A stretch of 64,000 bases of DNA from Patiria miniata (GCF_015706575.1 NW_024037074.1:31423334-31487333); one strand, 5' to 3'. Shown: positions 34,201-46,132, counted from the first letter of the stretch. Translations and numbers: made by a program. Notes: generated by a model not told the origin, from the sequence alone.

Positions 34201-37057
34201 CTTGAATTACATATTTTATTAGTTTTGACTGTCAAGAATCAATTTTATCTTGTTATAAAACTGGCCATATTTAAATCTTTACGTTTTCTTACACCCAACC
34301 TCAGTTTCACTTTTTTCGTATAAGTCCATCAATTAATTGTTTGAAAGTTCATATCATGGTGTATTGTCACTTAAAGACATAGTAATTTATTACGAATCCA
34401 ACCCTTTAAAGTTGGTGTGTGCTCTTTAATATGTTGATTTTCCTTTCCAAACGAAATAATGTCCTGTAGCTAATACATTTTCTTGTTTATTTTTCCAAAC
34501 TTTTGTTTTTCTGGTCAAGTTTTTTTTTTTGGCAGGTTTAAAAAGTGGTTTTAAATTGCGTGCTGCAGTTCAGAAATTGCGCACACTGTCAACAACGAAT
34601 TATGAGCGTCCCGTTCTTAATTCGAAAGATGGAATTACTTAATTGATTACTTGTCGTGGGCTGATCTTTTTCGTGCGACGTCAACATTATCAATTCAATT
34701 TGAAAAAAAAAATGTTTTCAAGGTGCAACACCCACAAAGTACATATACACCAACTTTAATGGTTGTCAAAAATTCTGAACAACTGATCGTAATTGTTTTA
34801 CTTTCGTCTTGCTTTGTACCAATACGTTTTTTAATTCAAGTAAACTTTTGGATGATAATTTAAGAAGATTTTGGGTAATTGTAAATGTTCCTTAATGCTT
34901 TTAAAAGAGTTGCCAAATAGAAGTTTTAACTCAGCAGCTTATGGTGAAGCCCGGTGTAAATGGTGAAGCACAATAAATAACTGATCCTCTTTAAAAAAAA
35001 AAAACAAACAAACAAACAAACAAACAAACACCAAATGCCCTTTCTGTTGAAGGAGAGAGCAAATATAAAAAGTATGTCTTGGGCGACGCCAACTTGATTT
35101 GACATAAAAAAAATATGTTTTTAATTAAGAATTGGCGGCTTCTTTAAACCTTATTTTTCCGGGGAATATAATTCATGCAAAGACCTCACAAACTTTGTCT
35201 TTTTTTATCAATAAATGACAACAATAATAGCGCGTGCAAGTTACGCCGATTCAAGTTTAATTCTGTGAACATCTTTGTACCAAACCCTGACTAGTCTAGG
35301 CACAGACTTCCGTGTGAGAGATTACCAAACCTGCGGAAGGTGTGGCCACTTTTGTTGTTGAGTGCAGCATTCCAAATTGGGATTAAAATTAATTGCTTTC
35401 CTTCCTCATAATCTGTTTTAGTCAAGGAAATATGGCATGAATATTTTGTTGCTTTTTGACAACCCCTTACCCAGACGAAAGACACTTTATCAATTAAGTT
35501 ATTAAGCAAAGTTTACAACATACAGCCGTTGCTTAAGGTCTTTAACTCTCACAAAGAGTATTATCTTTGCTGTAGGACAGACATGATAAAGCATGGTCGG
35601 ATTTTCCGACCGTTTATCTGTATGCCCACTGGACTAAAAACAAGCCCTCCAGAATTGCCTCACATATTTTGGTCTATGCTTGCATTGATTATATGATGTG
35701 TGCTAAATTATGCAAGCCTTTCTGCTGCTGCCTTGCAGATTGTAATACAGTTACCATAGCAACAGTTGCTTTGTTTCTAGATTTATTACTGCTCTTTCAT
35801 ATGCTTCGTAGTAATATATCCAAGATTCACGTGTTGCTTGAGCCCTGTCACGCGCCTCAATCGCATGGTTGCATGGCTGCATAGCAATGCACGCTGGACA
35901 TTACAGGCCTACGAAAAAGGTAATTATTACCGGTTTCTGAACCGAATAGAGATTTGATGGGGAAAGTAATATCGGATAAACTCGGCCAAGAGCCACAGCA
36001 TGACAAGTCAATGAAAAGTGCACTCCGCTTAATGTCATTACAAAATCACCGATGATTATCATTATACAATATTTCCAAAGTAAACTGCATTTTCCTGAGA
36101 CACCCTTAAACGAAACATAAAGCCCAAAAAACACAATTTTTGTTGGTTTACGTCGCCATTCCTTCTTTGATCCTGGTGCGTAAAGTCGAACACAAATTAA
36201 AGGGCAAACGGAAATACAGAATTTTCCAATGTATTAATTTACAAATCCTAAATTTACTTTAGAGCCTCTCAATTTACTTGCGTCACAATTACAATAATAA
36301 TTCTGGTCATGGAGATAAACTAATTTGTATACAACATGTTGAATGATTTGTATCATAAAAAAAACACTGGCACAGAGACATCTCACATTTCACTATTCAC
36401 CCCTTCATAGCGATTAAACCGCACCTCACCAACATTAATCAAGCCAACATATGAATTAAAACTGAGGGCATATCTTACCCTGTATTATACTTCCCAGTCT
36501 TCCCTCGCTGTCTTGCTGTACCTGCTCAGTCTTGTCATTAACTTCCTTCTAGTATCGTCTCGATGAACAAAGTGACAGGAAACAGGTACGCTTACGCAAA
36601 GCAGGTATGCAGATGATGCACAATACACAGTATACAAACCAAGGAGTGGCCTTCGCGTGTAAAGTAATGAACAGATCGATATAACTTGCACCAAACGTCA
36701 AGACTCTATTTTGATTCTTTATTTTTCCCACTGAAAAATACGAAACTAATGATTGACGTACATTTTAGAATAAGATAACCACCAAAAAGAGTGAGCTGGA
36801 TCTGAATCTTTTCGATTTGTATACACTCATTTTTTGGTATATTCAAAGGTTATTTATGGCCACATACTAAGATTAATAATTATTTAAGAAGCCAAAAGCA
36901 CAAGCAGATGCTTTATTCGGCAATACGATGTTCTTCCTTGAAAATAATACAGAATCCTTATTTTACAAAAAAAAAGAGTGTCACGATTCCTGTAACGAAT
37001 TGACTAATGGTGTGTCTTTTGTGTTAGGTATTTCTGGGTCAAGTATTTCTGTGTTAA
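31293..37057. other. Gene-free stretch upstream of the large minus-strand gene
   Basis: AT-rich, with a poly-C run near 31374 and an (AAAC)n microsatellite at about 34990-35030. No exon, RNA gene or paired repeat was recognised. The promoter of the minus-strand gene should lie in its first part, but no TATA box or other element can be named. Confidence 0.45.
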
Positions 37058-37876
37058 GGGGCCATTCAGAATTTTCAATGTTTTAAAATTTCGATCTTTT
37101 TTCCAAATTGTGGGTGGGTGGGTCAAGCTAAATAATTGAAAATCGAAATTCACTTTCCATGGAAAAAGAAAAAAAGAAAAGAAAGATAGATCTTTTGACT
37201 TGCCTGAACTACGCGCAAGCGTTCCGATATCGCGATGCGTGTTTCTTTTCCAACTTCGTCCCCTGTATGTACTGTACATGTACGTCATGTACAAACCGTC
37301 GGGTGCCCGGCAGAAGGGCATAAGAGCGTTATGACGCAAAAATCATTTTCAAGAAAATTGCATTGAAAGGTTCCATTGTTCCCTCGCGCGCATTATGCAT
37401 CCAATGTTCTCCCACACGTAATATAAATCGTACGAATTTGACATTTGTCACACGTATGAATCATAAGTTTTGGAACAACTTGTATTAATTTCTGACGAAA
37501 ATGTTTAAATTTCATCAAAATGGAGGCAGTTTTCTGCATGTGCCCTTTTGCTGGGAACATTTTGGTCATTATGCGCTATTGCATAAGGGCATATGCACAC
37601 ATGCCCTTCTGCGGGCACACGACGAAATGTACGTGTATATAGACCCACTGTGGCATGAGAGGGAGGTGGTTTTTCAGTAGACTCGGACGCCGGGCGTTTG
37701 TAGCGGTTAGGCCGTGCAAAGGCAGCAGGGTACCAGGTGTACTAGATCGGCTCTATAACACGCCGCGGGCGTCGATTACCAATCGCTATAAAAACTGGAC
37801 TATTCAACCACTGGACTCCAAGACTACGAGGACCGCAGCCTGTGATGTGATGTCTGCCCAAACCTGATGTTTTTCT

Positions 37877-37935
37877 TTCGCTCGTACCCCCGCCCTGCAA
37901 ACAGGGCGGGGGAGGGGGGGGGGGGTACGAGCGAA
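37877..37935. repeat. Perfect short palindrome inside the Harbinger-type element
   Basis: TTCGCTCGTACCCCCGCCCTG faces CAGGGCGGGGG...TACGAGCGAA across a 4-base loop, with an extended G run in the right arm. It would form a strong hairpin in single-stranded DNA or RNA. Confidence 0.8.
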
Positions 37936-38027
37936 TGTTTTTCTCAGCTACCTCACGTGACAGGCACAACCTCGTATGTCACATGTCATCCACCTCATCC
38001 AGAAAACGACAAAACCACGGTCACCTT

Positions 38028-38102
38028 TGTGGCTTCCAAAACTGCAACCTGTCATTCCCAACAGCATATCAGCTGGCAAAACACAAGAAAACTGAAGGTC
38101 AC
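38028..38102 (+). pseudogene. C2H2 zinc-finger fragment
   Basis: In an open frame that begins at 37935, the stretch reads CGFQNCNLSFPTAYQLAKHK then KTEGH: Cys-X4-Cys-X12-His-X5-His with the usual Phe and Leu core residues. It is followed by a basic KRGRP tract, which resembles an AT-hook. The frame is only about 70 residues and has no other finger, so it is likely a captured or decayed exon rather than a working protein. Confidence 0.6.
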
Positions 38103-38932
38103 CAGTGCAAAAGAGGAAGACCGACAACTTCACGCCGTCACTGAACTAGACACACATATACATGGGTATACATGTTCATGTTCAAGTATATGTGCATGCA
38201 AGTGCATGTACATGTACATGTTCAGTTTTTTATTAATCGAAATTAGGGGTGGGTGGGTGGGTCAAAATAATTTGGAAAAAAGTCGAAATTTTAAAAGATT
38301 GAAAATTCTGAATGGCCCCTAAGTATATAGATATTTCCCGGTCAGTTTAATTGATTGATGACGCATTTTCGCGTACATTTTTATGCTTGTTTATATCAAC
38401 ATTAAAGTAACTAAATAGATCGTTCGATTTTAAATCTAAAATCATGCGAATGCACTTTTAACTATTAAATGTCAAATATTGTTCATTCCAATTTAAAAAA
38501 AAATCATATGCAAAGGAATTCGAAACCGGTTCATATGATTTAATTCGAAACTACATTGGAACTTTTCTCACTAGATTCTGCCAGAAAGCAGCAACCACAA
38601 AATAACCAAATTGATCACTTTTCAAGCTCTGTTCTGCATATCAAAAGAAAAAATCAATTAATGAAAATCCTACATGTCTAAGCGAGATGAGAAATACATT
38701 ATGATAGAGATGCTAGAAAGCCAATATTGCAATTAAAAGGGTTCATTAAAAAGCAACAGGTAAAAGTTAAGAACATTGTACAAAATACATGTGAACACGA
38801 TAAAACGAGGAAAAAGGATCACCTTTGTTTAATGTTGCATGCGTTCATGGTTTATATACGTGGACATGCATCATGCTTTATCACCATCCGTCAACTGAGC
38901 GATTTGTTTTTAAATAAAATATAAGAAGGCCT

Positions 38933-39720
38933 TTCCAACGATGCGTCTAAAGACGCACTAATGGAAATTTCCTTTAGTAGTTTCTTTTTGTATTCTGCGA
39001 AGCGCACGCAGGTATAGGTCTCATTCAAATGACGTCATTTCCTACAGACCATCCACGTGCATCGGCATTTTGAGCGGCGTCAAATTGCATAAAGCCCGGT
39101 TCATACTCTGCGCGAAAGCGAAAGCGAACGCGAATTTGTGACGTCGTGGCAAGTATTCGCGCTGCGAATTCGTAAAAGTTGAACATATTTCAACTCAGGC
39201 GAATTTTGCAACGAATGTTTTATGACGTCCAATTCGCTTCGCATTCGCTTTCGCATGAAGTATGAACCGGGCTTAACGCGCATCGGCTGCGTCGTATTTC
39301 AAACACATTTAGAGAAACAATCGCGCGTGTTTGGAACATTTTTCACACTGCGCAATGCGTGCTTAATGCGTAAAATACGCAGTTGCAGTTCTCCTACAGA
39401 AATGGCTGTCATTGAGCGAGCCCTATTGACACGACGCACATTCGCACGCGGTTGCTATAATTCGTCGGTTCAGTGCGCGACATCTCAATCGGCTCAGTGA
39501 GAACGTGTCTCGGACGCTCAATTCAGGCCCAATTCAAAACATTACTCAGGAACTTTTGATTTGAAATCGAGATCCTAGAATATTGTTTTTCTCGGAATAT
39601 ACAGCATTCACTGAGCTGAAACTTCATCAGGTTATTTGTTAAGCACTCTTCTTTATATTTTGAGCACTTTTGTTGCTTCAAACGAACACAATGACTGTAC
39701 CTTTAGCCTCAGTTCACTTT
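38933..39720 (+). repeat. Degenerate copy of the TTAA-element family, interrupted
   Basis: 38933-39006 matches the palindromic centre of the TTAA family (CCTTTCCAACGATGCGTCTAAAGACGCA). 39412-39720 matches its right half (CACGACGCACA, GGTTGCTATAATTCGTCGG, TTCAGGCCCAATTCAAAACAT, TTGCTTCAAACGAACACAATG). About 400 bp of other sequence, including a Harbinger-type MITE, separates the two parts. Confidence 0.7.
39093..39273. mobile_element. Harbinger-type MITE (181 bp), TAA target duplication
   Basis: AGCCCGGTTCATACT at the left, its inverse at the right, TAA on both sides (39090-39092, 39274-39276). It is a close relative of 29062-29253 in the opposite orientation. Confidence 0.88.
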
Positions 39721-39799
39721 TGATTCAGTTATCCTACTGAAACTTGCTTTGAAAGGAACCTTTTTTTAAAGGTTTGTATTCGGTTATTTGGCATAAAAC

Positions 39800-40030
39800 T
39801 GGCAAAGGTTTGCCTGGTAGTATTACGCATGCCTACGTGAGGGTTGTGAACGTTCAATTCAACCAATACAATGTTAATAGGCACTGGATTTCATAGGAGT
39901 CCATTGTTGGTGACACAGGTAAAGTTTTTTAAGACCAGCCAGCCACGTCTTTGTCATCCGTTTAAGACCGGCCTCTTGACGGGCTCTCGACCAATAGGAA
40001 CGGGTTAACTGTCTTAGGTATTTAGGAATT
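39800..40030 (-). repeat. Interspersed repeat D, copy 1
   Basis: Inverse orientation of the repeat at 46975-47190. Shared tracts include ATGCCTACGTGAGG, AATAGGCACTGGATTT against AAGAGGCACTGGATTT, AAGACCAGC and GGGCTCTCGACCAATAGGAA. A third, shorter copy is at 63808-63935. Confidence 0.75.
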
Positions 40031-40547
40031 ATCTTTAAAGCATTACGTTATGTGAATGATCTCAAACTTCTCAGCCCCTTATTACGGCCGGCTTGAGCAC
40101 TATACATGTATTCCTGATTCGCCAATGGTAACCAATTAAAATTCTACAGTATTGATTGGTCATGGTATTGAGTTAGTACGTTTGTTTGTTAATTGGTTTA
40201 TTCAGTCGGTAATACAGTTCGGTCTATTACTACATGATAGCTAAAAAAAACACCTCGTTTTCTAAGTCTGTTTAACATATTGTTTGCTGCTTTTGATTTC
40301 AACCAGCTATAATATTTTATACTATTTTGAAATGTATTTTGAAGAGTTAGCAGGGAAGTTTGTGTGAACGCGCCTATGCTACGCGCGGCGTTAACATGCA
40401 TGGTCGGCATTAGATAGGCGCACGTGGTTTTGCACTGGGTAGGGACTATGGAACGGTCTACTGAAGATAGGACCTCATCCCCTTTGTGTATACATGGAGA
40501 TATATTTGTGTGCGGTTGCCACAGAACACAGTTTACCAACAGTTCGT

Positions 40548-41498
40548 TAGTCTACGGGTTAGAGGTTGTAATGGTTTGATAACCAACCGCAGCGATAGCC
40601 GCCGCCGCCACCAGAGGGCGTTATCAGGACCAACCAATATGGATGCACCCCTGCATTAAAATTTGCATACACTAGTGCTAAATGCCCATACTTCGAAATT
40701 CTTATTAAAATTCTCAGAACTCTCACAGGTATTTAAGCCGCACAGAAAAAAGATGATCAACATGTCATCTTTTATTTTCTTTCATTTTCTTGGTGACCAT
40801 TGACTTTTCGAGGAATTCTCACCCAGAGAAGACGACGCCTATTTTTCCCAAAGCGGAAAAGTAGCCATCTTGAAAAACGATCTATCCATAACAAGGCAAA
40901 ATAGTGCCACTTTCGAACCCAATTGCATCCTAAATGCTCCGAATTCGAAGCCCATAGTCCGGGCCAGAGGTTCAATGCTATATCTCTTCAATTCCCTAAT
41001 TTTATGGCTCTCAGAACTCTCTGATATAGAAAATTTTGAGGGTATAACTTATAACTTATTCATGAGCTCGGCGGATGGGTTTAGGCCTATTTACAGGTGT
41101 GCATCCATATCATCCACGAGCCTGTCGAAACAACGTCAAGGCCAAATCCAAAAATCTTCCCCGAAAAATAGGGGAAACTATTGCGCACGGCGCAATTTCT
41201 GCAGGCACTTGTTCATTTTCAATCCCACACATACCTCACACAACAAACGACCTGACCAGTGAAGTTGCACAAACGTCTTGCTGCATCTTTCACATTACTG
41301 GCAGAAACTACTATGATTTTTCTTAATGCATGCTGCATATATTAGGTCAAACAGGTGCGCGCGTATTACAAAACCAGTATGAATTGGCCTAGACGGGTTC
41401 GTTTGTGATATTTTGTTGGTCGTGATAGCGTCCTCTCATGGCGGCGGGTTATCGCTGCGGCGGGTTATCGTGTAATCAAACCATAACAACGTAGACTA
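40548..41498. mobile_element. TIR element (951 bp) with 9-bp target duplication, just upstream of gene 2
   Basis: Starts TAGTCTACG and ends CGTAGACTA, flanked by a perfect direct repeat ACAGTTCGT (40539-40547, 41499-41507). The inverted arms run about 100 bp and share ATGGTTTGAT, CGCAGCGATA and GGTTGGTC words. A 9-bp duplication suggests a Mutator-like element, though its ends differ from the foldback element at 458. It has no transposase. Its right end lies 53 bp before the start codon of the plus-strand gene, so it must form part of that gene's promoter or 5' UTR region. Confidence 0.85.
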
Positions 41499-41551
41499 AC
41501 AGTTCGTGTCAGCATACACAAGGCACTTTGCCGTTAAACCACACAGTCGCC

Positions 41552-41882
41552 ATGAATTGTCCAAGTTGTCAGGTATTGAATATCCATGTTATTTGGCGTC
41601 TTGCCCTATTTCTTTTCTGCGTGGTCCAATGTGGAGCTGCCTGTTATCTCCCTTCTGTGATATCTTCGGATTTCACGGCTGTTTCACAGTACAAAAGCAC
41701 CGTCAAATTTCAAGTGATTCGGTCAAGCCAACGCGCCTCTTACATAAAATGTGCGGCCGCCTGCCTTAATGAAGAAAACTGCAGATACTTCAGCTATACC
41801 AGAGACACCAGACAGTGTGAACTGAGCGATGAATCAATCGTTTCAATCAACGAAGAGAACTTGACATACCACAGGAGAAGCG
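41552..41882 (+). CDS. Exon 1: signal peptide and PAN/apple-like domain
   Basis: ATG at 41552 has G at -3. MNCPSCQVLNIHVIWRLALF and FCVVQCGAA form a signal peptide. The mature part shows ASYIKCAAACLNEENCRYFS and YTRDTRQCEL, the C...C-A..C....C..F.Y......C.L spacing of PAN/apple domains. The donor is AGCG|GTGAGA, phase 1. Confidence 0.85.
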
Positions 41883-42088
41883 GTGAGACAATTGATTAAT
41901 ACAAGAACTAGACCTGCGGGGGAAATGTATAATACTTTATTTGAAGTTCTCATAAACCTTTCAAGCACATATCGAAGCTAGTAATAAAATGTTGTCTCTT
42001 GTTGGCGCCTACGACTGTTTTGTAGTCTTGGCAAAAATACTCATATGATTATTTTCATTTGTGCAAAACTTTGCATTTTTATCATCAG

Positions 42089-42223
42089 GTGACTCCTTTT
42101 GCTCTCTGGAAGGACCTCTTGGGATGGAAGATGGATGCATCCCTGATGAAAGCATCACAGCTTCGTCTTTTTATGGAAACCTCGGCTCTCACGCCCCAGT
42201 CAGGGCTAGACTCAATACTGAAG
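42089..42223 (+). CDS. Exon 2: F5/8 type C domain, first part
   Basis: 135 nt, phase 1 in and out, between ATCATCAG and GAAG|GTAAGC. It encodes GPLGMEDGCIPDESITASSF and VRARLNTE, a canonical domain start with the A-R-L-N motif. Confidence 0.9.
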
Positions 42224-43117
42224 GTAAGCTTTCTGTGGTTGAGGTAATCGCATTTGTGTACAACCATTTAAATGGAAAGAGATTTTTATTTAACTCCTGG
42301 AGCAACTACAATCGAGAGCCTAAATAGGCCTCCACACTGAAAGAAAAGTGCAGACGTCATTTCTTCCGGGTCAAATAGTGTAATCAAATGATGCAGTCAA
42401 AACCACTCGGATCTTCGCCATGGAACTAAGCTACCAATCGCGCATTTGGATTTGCACAGATATCGTGTTCAACAAAATAGTTAGTGGTAAAACTTTGAGT
42501 CAGCTTTCCTGGCATAAAATGTTATCGTTAAACGTGGTTAGAAAACTGTTATGGAATGGCAAAGGAGGAAAGGAAATGACCGGTGGAGAGACTGGGCAGA
42601 AAACGGTGTATTTATTTCTCAAGTTCTTGTTGGCTGGGAAAGTACACAGTACATTGTTGCAGCTGTAAAATCCCTGGTATTTACAGTGGTAAGCACCGTG
42701 GTAGGCCCTTGTTAAACACAGTATGAGGAGTGTCCATCATAAGCCTGAAGGATAACAAGGAAAACATGAAACAATTCAACAAGTGCGAGAAACAGGATGT
42801 CGAAAACCTAAATACATGCACATGTACATTCACTAATATACGGTGGTACATCGATGTTTGTTAGATGCGTGTATTTCCGACACTTTGTGATTGAAGAATT
42901 TGAACCCGAGTTAACAACTGAATAATCTGTCATTATATGAATCAATCATCTAATTATCGGAATTAAACTTAGACAATCATAAACAGTAATAAGAAGGGAA
43001 ACAGATGCACTCACCATCCTTATCCGGCCACGCTTTTGGATCTCGCCGCAAGGTGGCACCCTTTTAAATTAGCTGTGGCACTTTTCTCAACACAAACGTT
43101 TTCATGTTGTTCAACAG

Positions 43118-43332
43118 GATATGCCGCAGCCTGGTGCAATGATGCCACATCTGACAATATTAGTCCATGGATACAGGTTGACTTCAATAGAAAAGTCACA
43201 GTCACTAGTCTGATCTCGCAGGGGCGTGGCGAGTACTACTATTACCAAAGGGTGACGAAGTATCAAGTAACGTACAGCAACGACGGTCAGTCCTGGGACC
43301 ACGTGACTGATGCATTAGGTACACCAATGAAG
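43118..43332 (+). CDS. Exon 3: F5/8 type C domain, middle part
   Basis: 215 nt, phase 1 in, phase 0 out. It contains AAAWCND, SPWIQVDFNRKVTVTSLISQ and KYQVTYSNDGQSW. The acceptor is TCAACAG and the donor AAG|GTAGGA. The phase 0 exit is at the same place in the fold as in all seven domains of the minus-strand gene. Confidence 0.9.
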
Positions 43333-43445
43333 GTAGGAATTTTAAAAACACATCAAAATACAGACGTTTGCCAACTATTGTTATACCTACTGATATAACT
43401 ATTCGATCCTCTTAACCATGAATACGCTTCTTATTATGTTAACAG

Positions 43446-43583
43446 TTCCCCGGCAACAAGGACGCTAACACCCCGGTAGCTTCTACTTTGCCATTCGCCT
43501 TGCGCACCAGAATCCTGCGCATTAATCCAACTGAATGGAACAACCACTGCTGCATGAGGTTTGAAGTGATTGGTTGCTTTTAG
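43446..43583 (+). CDS. Exon 4: F5/8 type C domain, last part, and stop
   Basis: 138 nt, phase 0 in, stop TAG at 43581-43583. It encodes FPGNKDANTPVASTLPF, RTRILRINPTEWNNHCCMRF and closes FEVIGCF. Confidence 0.9.
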   Translation, partial: FPGNKDANTPVASTLPFALRTRILRINPTEWNNHCCMRFEVIGCF

Positions 43584-43646
43584 AATAATTTCCACTTGCG
43601 AACGAATCAGCCAAGCGAATTAAACGTTTATAGCACTTTCATTAAA

Positions 43647-43652
43647 AATAAA
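43647..43652 (+). terminator. Poly(A) signal AATAAA of gene 2
   Basis: AATAAA 64 bases after the stop codon in an AT-rich tract; the first canonical signal downstream. Confidence 0.6.
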
Positions 43653-45380
43653 GGAGATTGTTATGTCTGTGTATAAAATTATACTTGCTTCTACTGGCAC
43701 TCGATAAATATAACTTGTGAATCTTTATTACATGATAAAATGTGTAAATTTGTGAATTTAAACTGTAATAACGGCAACATTGTTTGTCAGTGTGTAAACA
43801 CAAGTTTTAATGAAAAAAAAAACAATTTGACATATATTGCAAAAAGGATACAAAGAATGTGCGGGTTATTTTACAGTGATTGCCTTCATAATATTTGAAG
43901 TATTGCTGTATATCTAATTTCTAAGGTATTTGTGTTATTGAAAAACAAAAGTAGTGTTCAGAGATGCCGCATCTGCAGCTGGCAAAAAAGTCATCAAAAC
44001 AATTTATTAAAGTCGCGAAAAATGTAATTTAAATGAAAAGACAATCCATTTTTAGAAACTATTTCCTGGGGCATGGTGTCGGTAAATGAGGAAACGCGTC
44101 CACAAATGGAAAGAGAGAGAGAAAACGAACTGAAAATGCCTGTTGAACATTAAAAATGAACTACTTTCAAAAAACAAACGTACACTGCTAACTTTTCGCG
44201 AGTAAAAAGGAAACATGGTCGTCCATTAGTGTCAAATTTTTGCACAACACGAGAGCTAAATAAACACTGTTTTGTGCATATTTTACCTAATACTTGTGTT
44301 AAATTTAACACGTTTACCCGTGTCACAGTACCATGCAAGTTTCATGTTGTTAACACAGAAATTGCATCTCTTTATTTTACAAATTGTGTTGAAATTTAGC
44401 CAGCAAAATGTTTTAAATACAAAGCTGCATGCATTCAGGTTTAGCAGAATCAGCTTGCAGGATTTCCAGTGTATCCTTAGGGCGGACTTGTAACTATGTA
44501 CAAGGAAGTCGGTTATTTTTCTGCCTGTATTTATATAAGTGTCCATGTGTATTGTAGTATTGATGTCATAGATAACTCAGTGGTGAGCCTATAACTACTG
44601 ACGTCTTTATTTTGAATTGACGTAACCAAAGTGCAGACGTCATACGACACCAAAAGTTGGATAGATTATTTAAATTTGTGACCTTGTTCGCACAATGGAG
44701 TTGCGGATAACGTAGCAATTTTGTCATATTTACGGACAGGAATTTGAGATTTTGAATCCACTTATAAATCGAAGTTTCAAGAGTTGTGTATTCATATTGA
44801 AGTGAAGTTCAAATTAAAAATTTGGGGACGGTTTTGGATCTTGGGTATATTCAACCGCTTGGATTAGTCCAACATTGTTCCTGTTACCTGATCGGTGCGG
44901 ATTAACTTGTACGTATTCATTCGTAGTTAATTTGAATGTGATACACAGCTGTGACACTTACTATTTGTATAGTTGATTACAATTTACAATTAGTGAATTT
45001 TAAAAGTATAAACTCAAGCTCCAGATATTGTTGTAGGTAGGAGTGATTTTGAAAGTAATAGATTAATTTTAAACACAGAAAAAATATGTGGACATTATTC
45101 TATTTACCATTGTCTTTGAACATTATAAGAGGAAGGAACTGGTTCTGACATCCGGTATGCAATAACTCTTTATGAAACCAATTCTAGTCCATGCCTATAT
45201 CAATGTGCATGCGTCAATTGGTAACAGAATAGCTTTCGGGCTTAAAATCCCTTCAAAAAAATCATCCAGAGCTATGAATGAGAAGAAGGGGGGCATTTCA
45301 TTTTATCAATCATTTAAACTTGATTAAGCACACGTTTGGGGGAAAAAAGAAATATGACAAAAAAAATGCCTCTACAATTC
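43653..45380. other. Gene-free stretch downstream of gene 2
   Basis: AT-rich, no exon, RNA gene or strong repeat recognised. Confidence 0.45.
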
Positions 45381-45394
45381 GAACCCGGAACAGG

Positions 45395-46118
45395 TTTTTC
45401 TTAACTACTCGAAAACAAAGGAATTTCCACACTAGATGTGCATGCGTGGGTGCTCGAGGATGTGAGCTTGTCTTACATACGCAGTGTGGACTTCCGAACA
45501 AAAGACGTCCACATAATGTAGGTAGCAGCGACGAAGTGTGGACTTGCCCACGTCCACACAGTGTTTCCCCATTTCTGGAAAACAGGTTTAGAGGCATTTT
45601 TGGGTTAGGTTTATCTGTAGCAGAATGAAGAGAAACACTAAAGGGAATCATTGAAAAAAAATTGGGTTGTAAGAGTTTTCACAGTTTGAGAAAAATGAGT
45701 TTTTCCACTGGTTTTCCTTAACTACACGAAAGAAAGGAAAGTCCACACTAGTCATGTGAAACAAGTATGGGTGTGTGTGTGTGTGTGTGTACAAACACTG
45801 CCTTGTGAGGTACCGGAACAATGGGAGGTACCCCACAAGGAATGCCCACCGACTTGCGGGGTACCGTTTTGGTACCCCACAAGTTTTTCACGAAATAGAT
45901 ATATGGATTTTACTCAAAAACTAGGAATTTCCAAGGTGGGTTGATTAGTCGCAAATGGAAGAGTTTTAGAAAAGGGATGTTAAGTCCGAATTTCAGCCCA
46001 GGAAATTAACTCTGGTTAAAATAAGAGCATTTTGAAATTAGTGCGCGACATTGCAAAATTTTAGTACACGAGAACAAAGGAATTACCCCACTCCTATGCC
46101 TGTGTAAGGGTGTGTGGG
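45395..46118 (+). repeat. Diverged tandem repeat, three copies about 310-340 bp apart
   Basis: A tract of the type TTAACTAC-CGAAAACAAAGGAA-TTCCACACTA recurs at about 45405, 45718 and 46058, followed each time by a GTGGGTG-type stretch. A (GT)n microsatellite at 45771-45790 follows the second copy. The last part (45897-46118) also matches 63486-63720. Confidence 0.6.
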
Positions 46119-46132
46119 GTGGGAAATTACTT

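Larger units (their letters stand above)
37058..38319. mobile_element. Harbinger-type TIR element (1262 bp) carrying a C2H2 finger fragment
   Basis: Starts GGGGCCATTCAGAATTTTCAA, ends with its inverse, and is flanked by TAA on both sides (37055-37057, 38320-38322). The arms match inward about 95 bp, including a GGGTGGGTGGGTCAA tract. The TWA duplication fits PIF/Harbinger. No transposase or Myb-like frame was recognised; the only protein-like part is a zinc-finger motif near 38.03-38.10 kb. Confidence 0.85.
41552..43583 (+). other. Gene: secreted PAN/apple plus F5/8 type C protein (272 aa, complete)
   Basis: Four coding exons (331, 135, 215 and 138 nt) join with agreeing phases 1, 1 and 0 to 819 nt, 272 aa plus stop. 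The order is signal peptide, PAN/apple-like domain with six or so Cys, then one F5/8 type C domain to the C-terminus. Both domain types bind glycans or proteins in known secreted lectin-like molecules, so a role in adhesion or recognition is inferred. The gene is transcribed away from the larger F5/8 C gene. AATAAA follows 64 bases after the stop. Confidence 0.88.

Noticed and set aside
37935..38144. Intact small zinc-finger gene
   Set aside because: Single finger, no start context, no exon partners and inside a transposon; kept only as a fragment.
45278..45651. Overlapping 113- and 116-residue frames on opposite strands
   Set aside because: Mirror frames in repeat-derived sequence with no domain.
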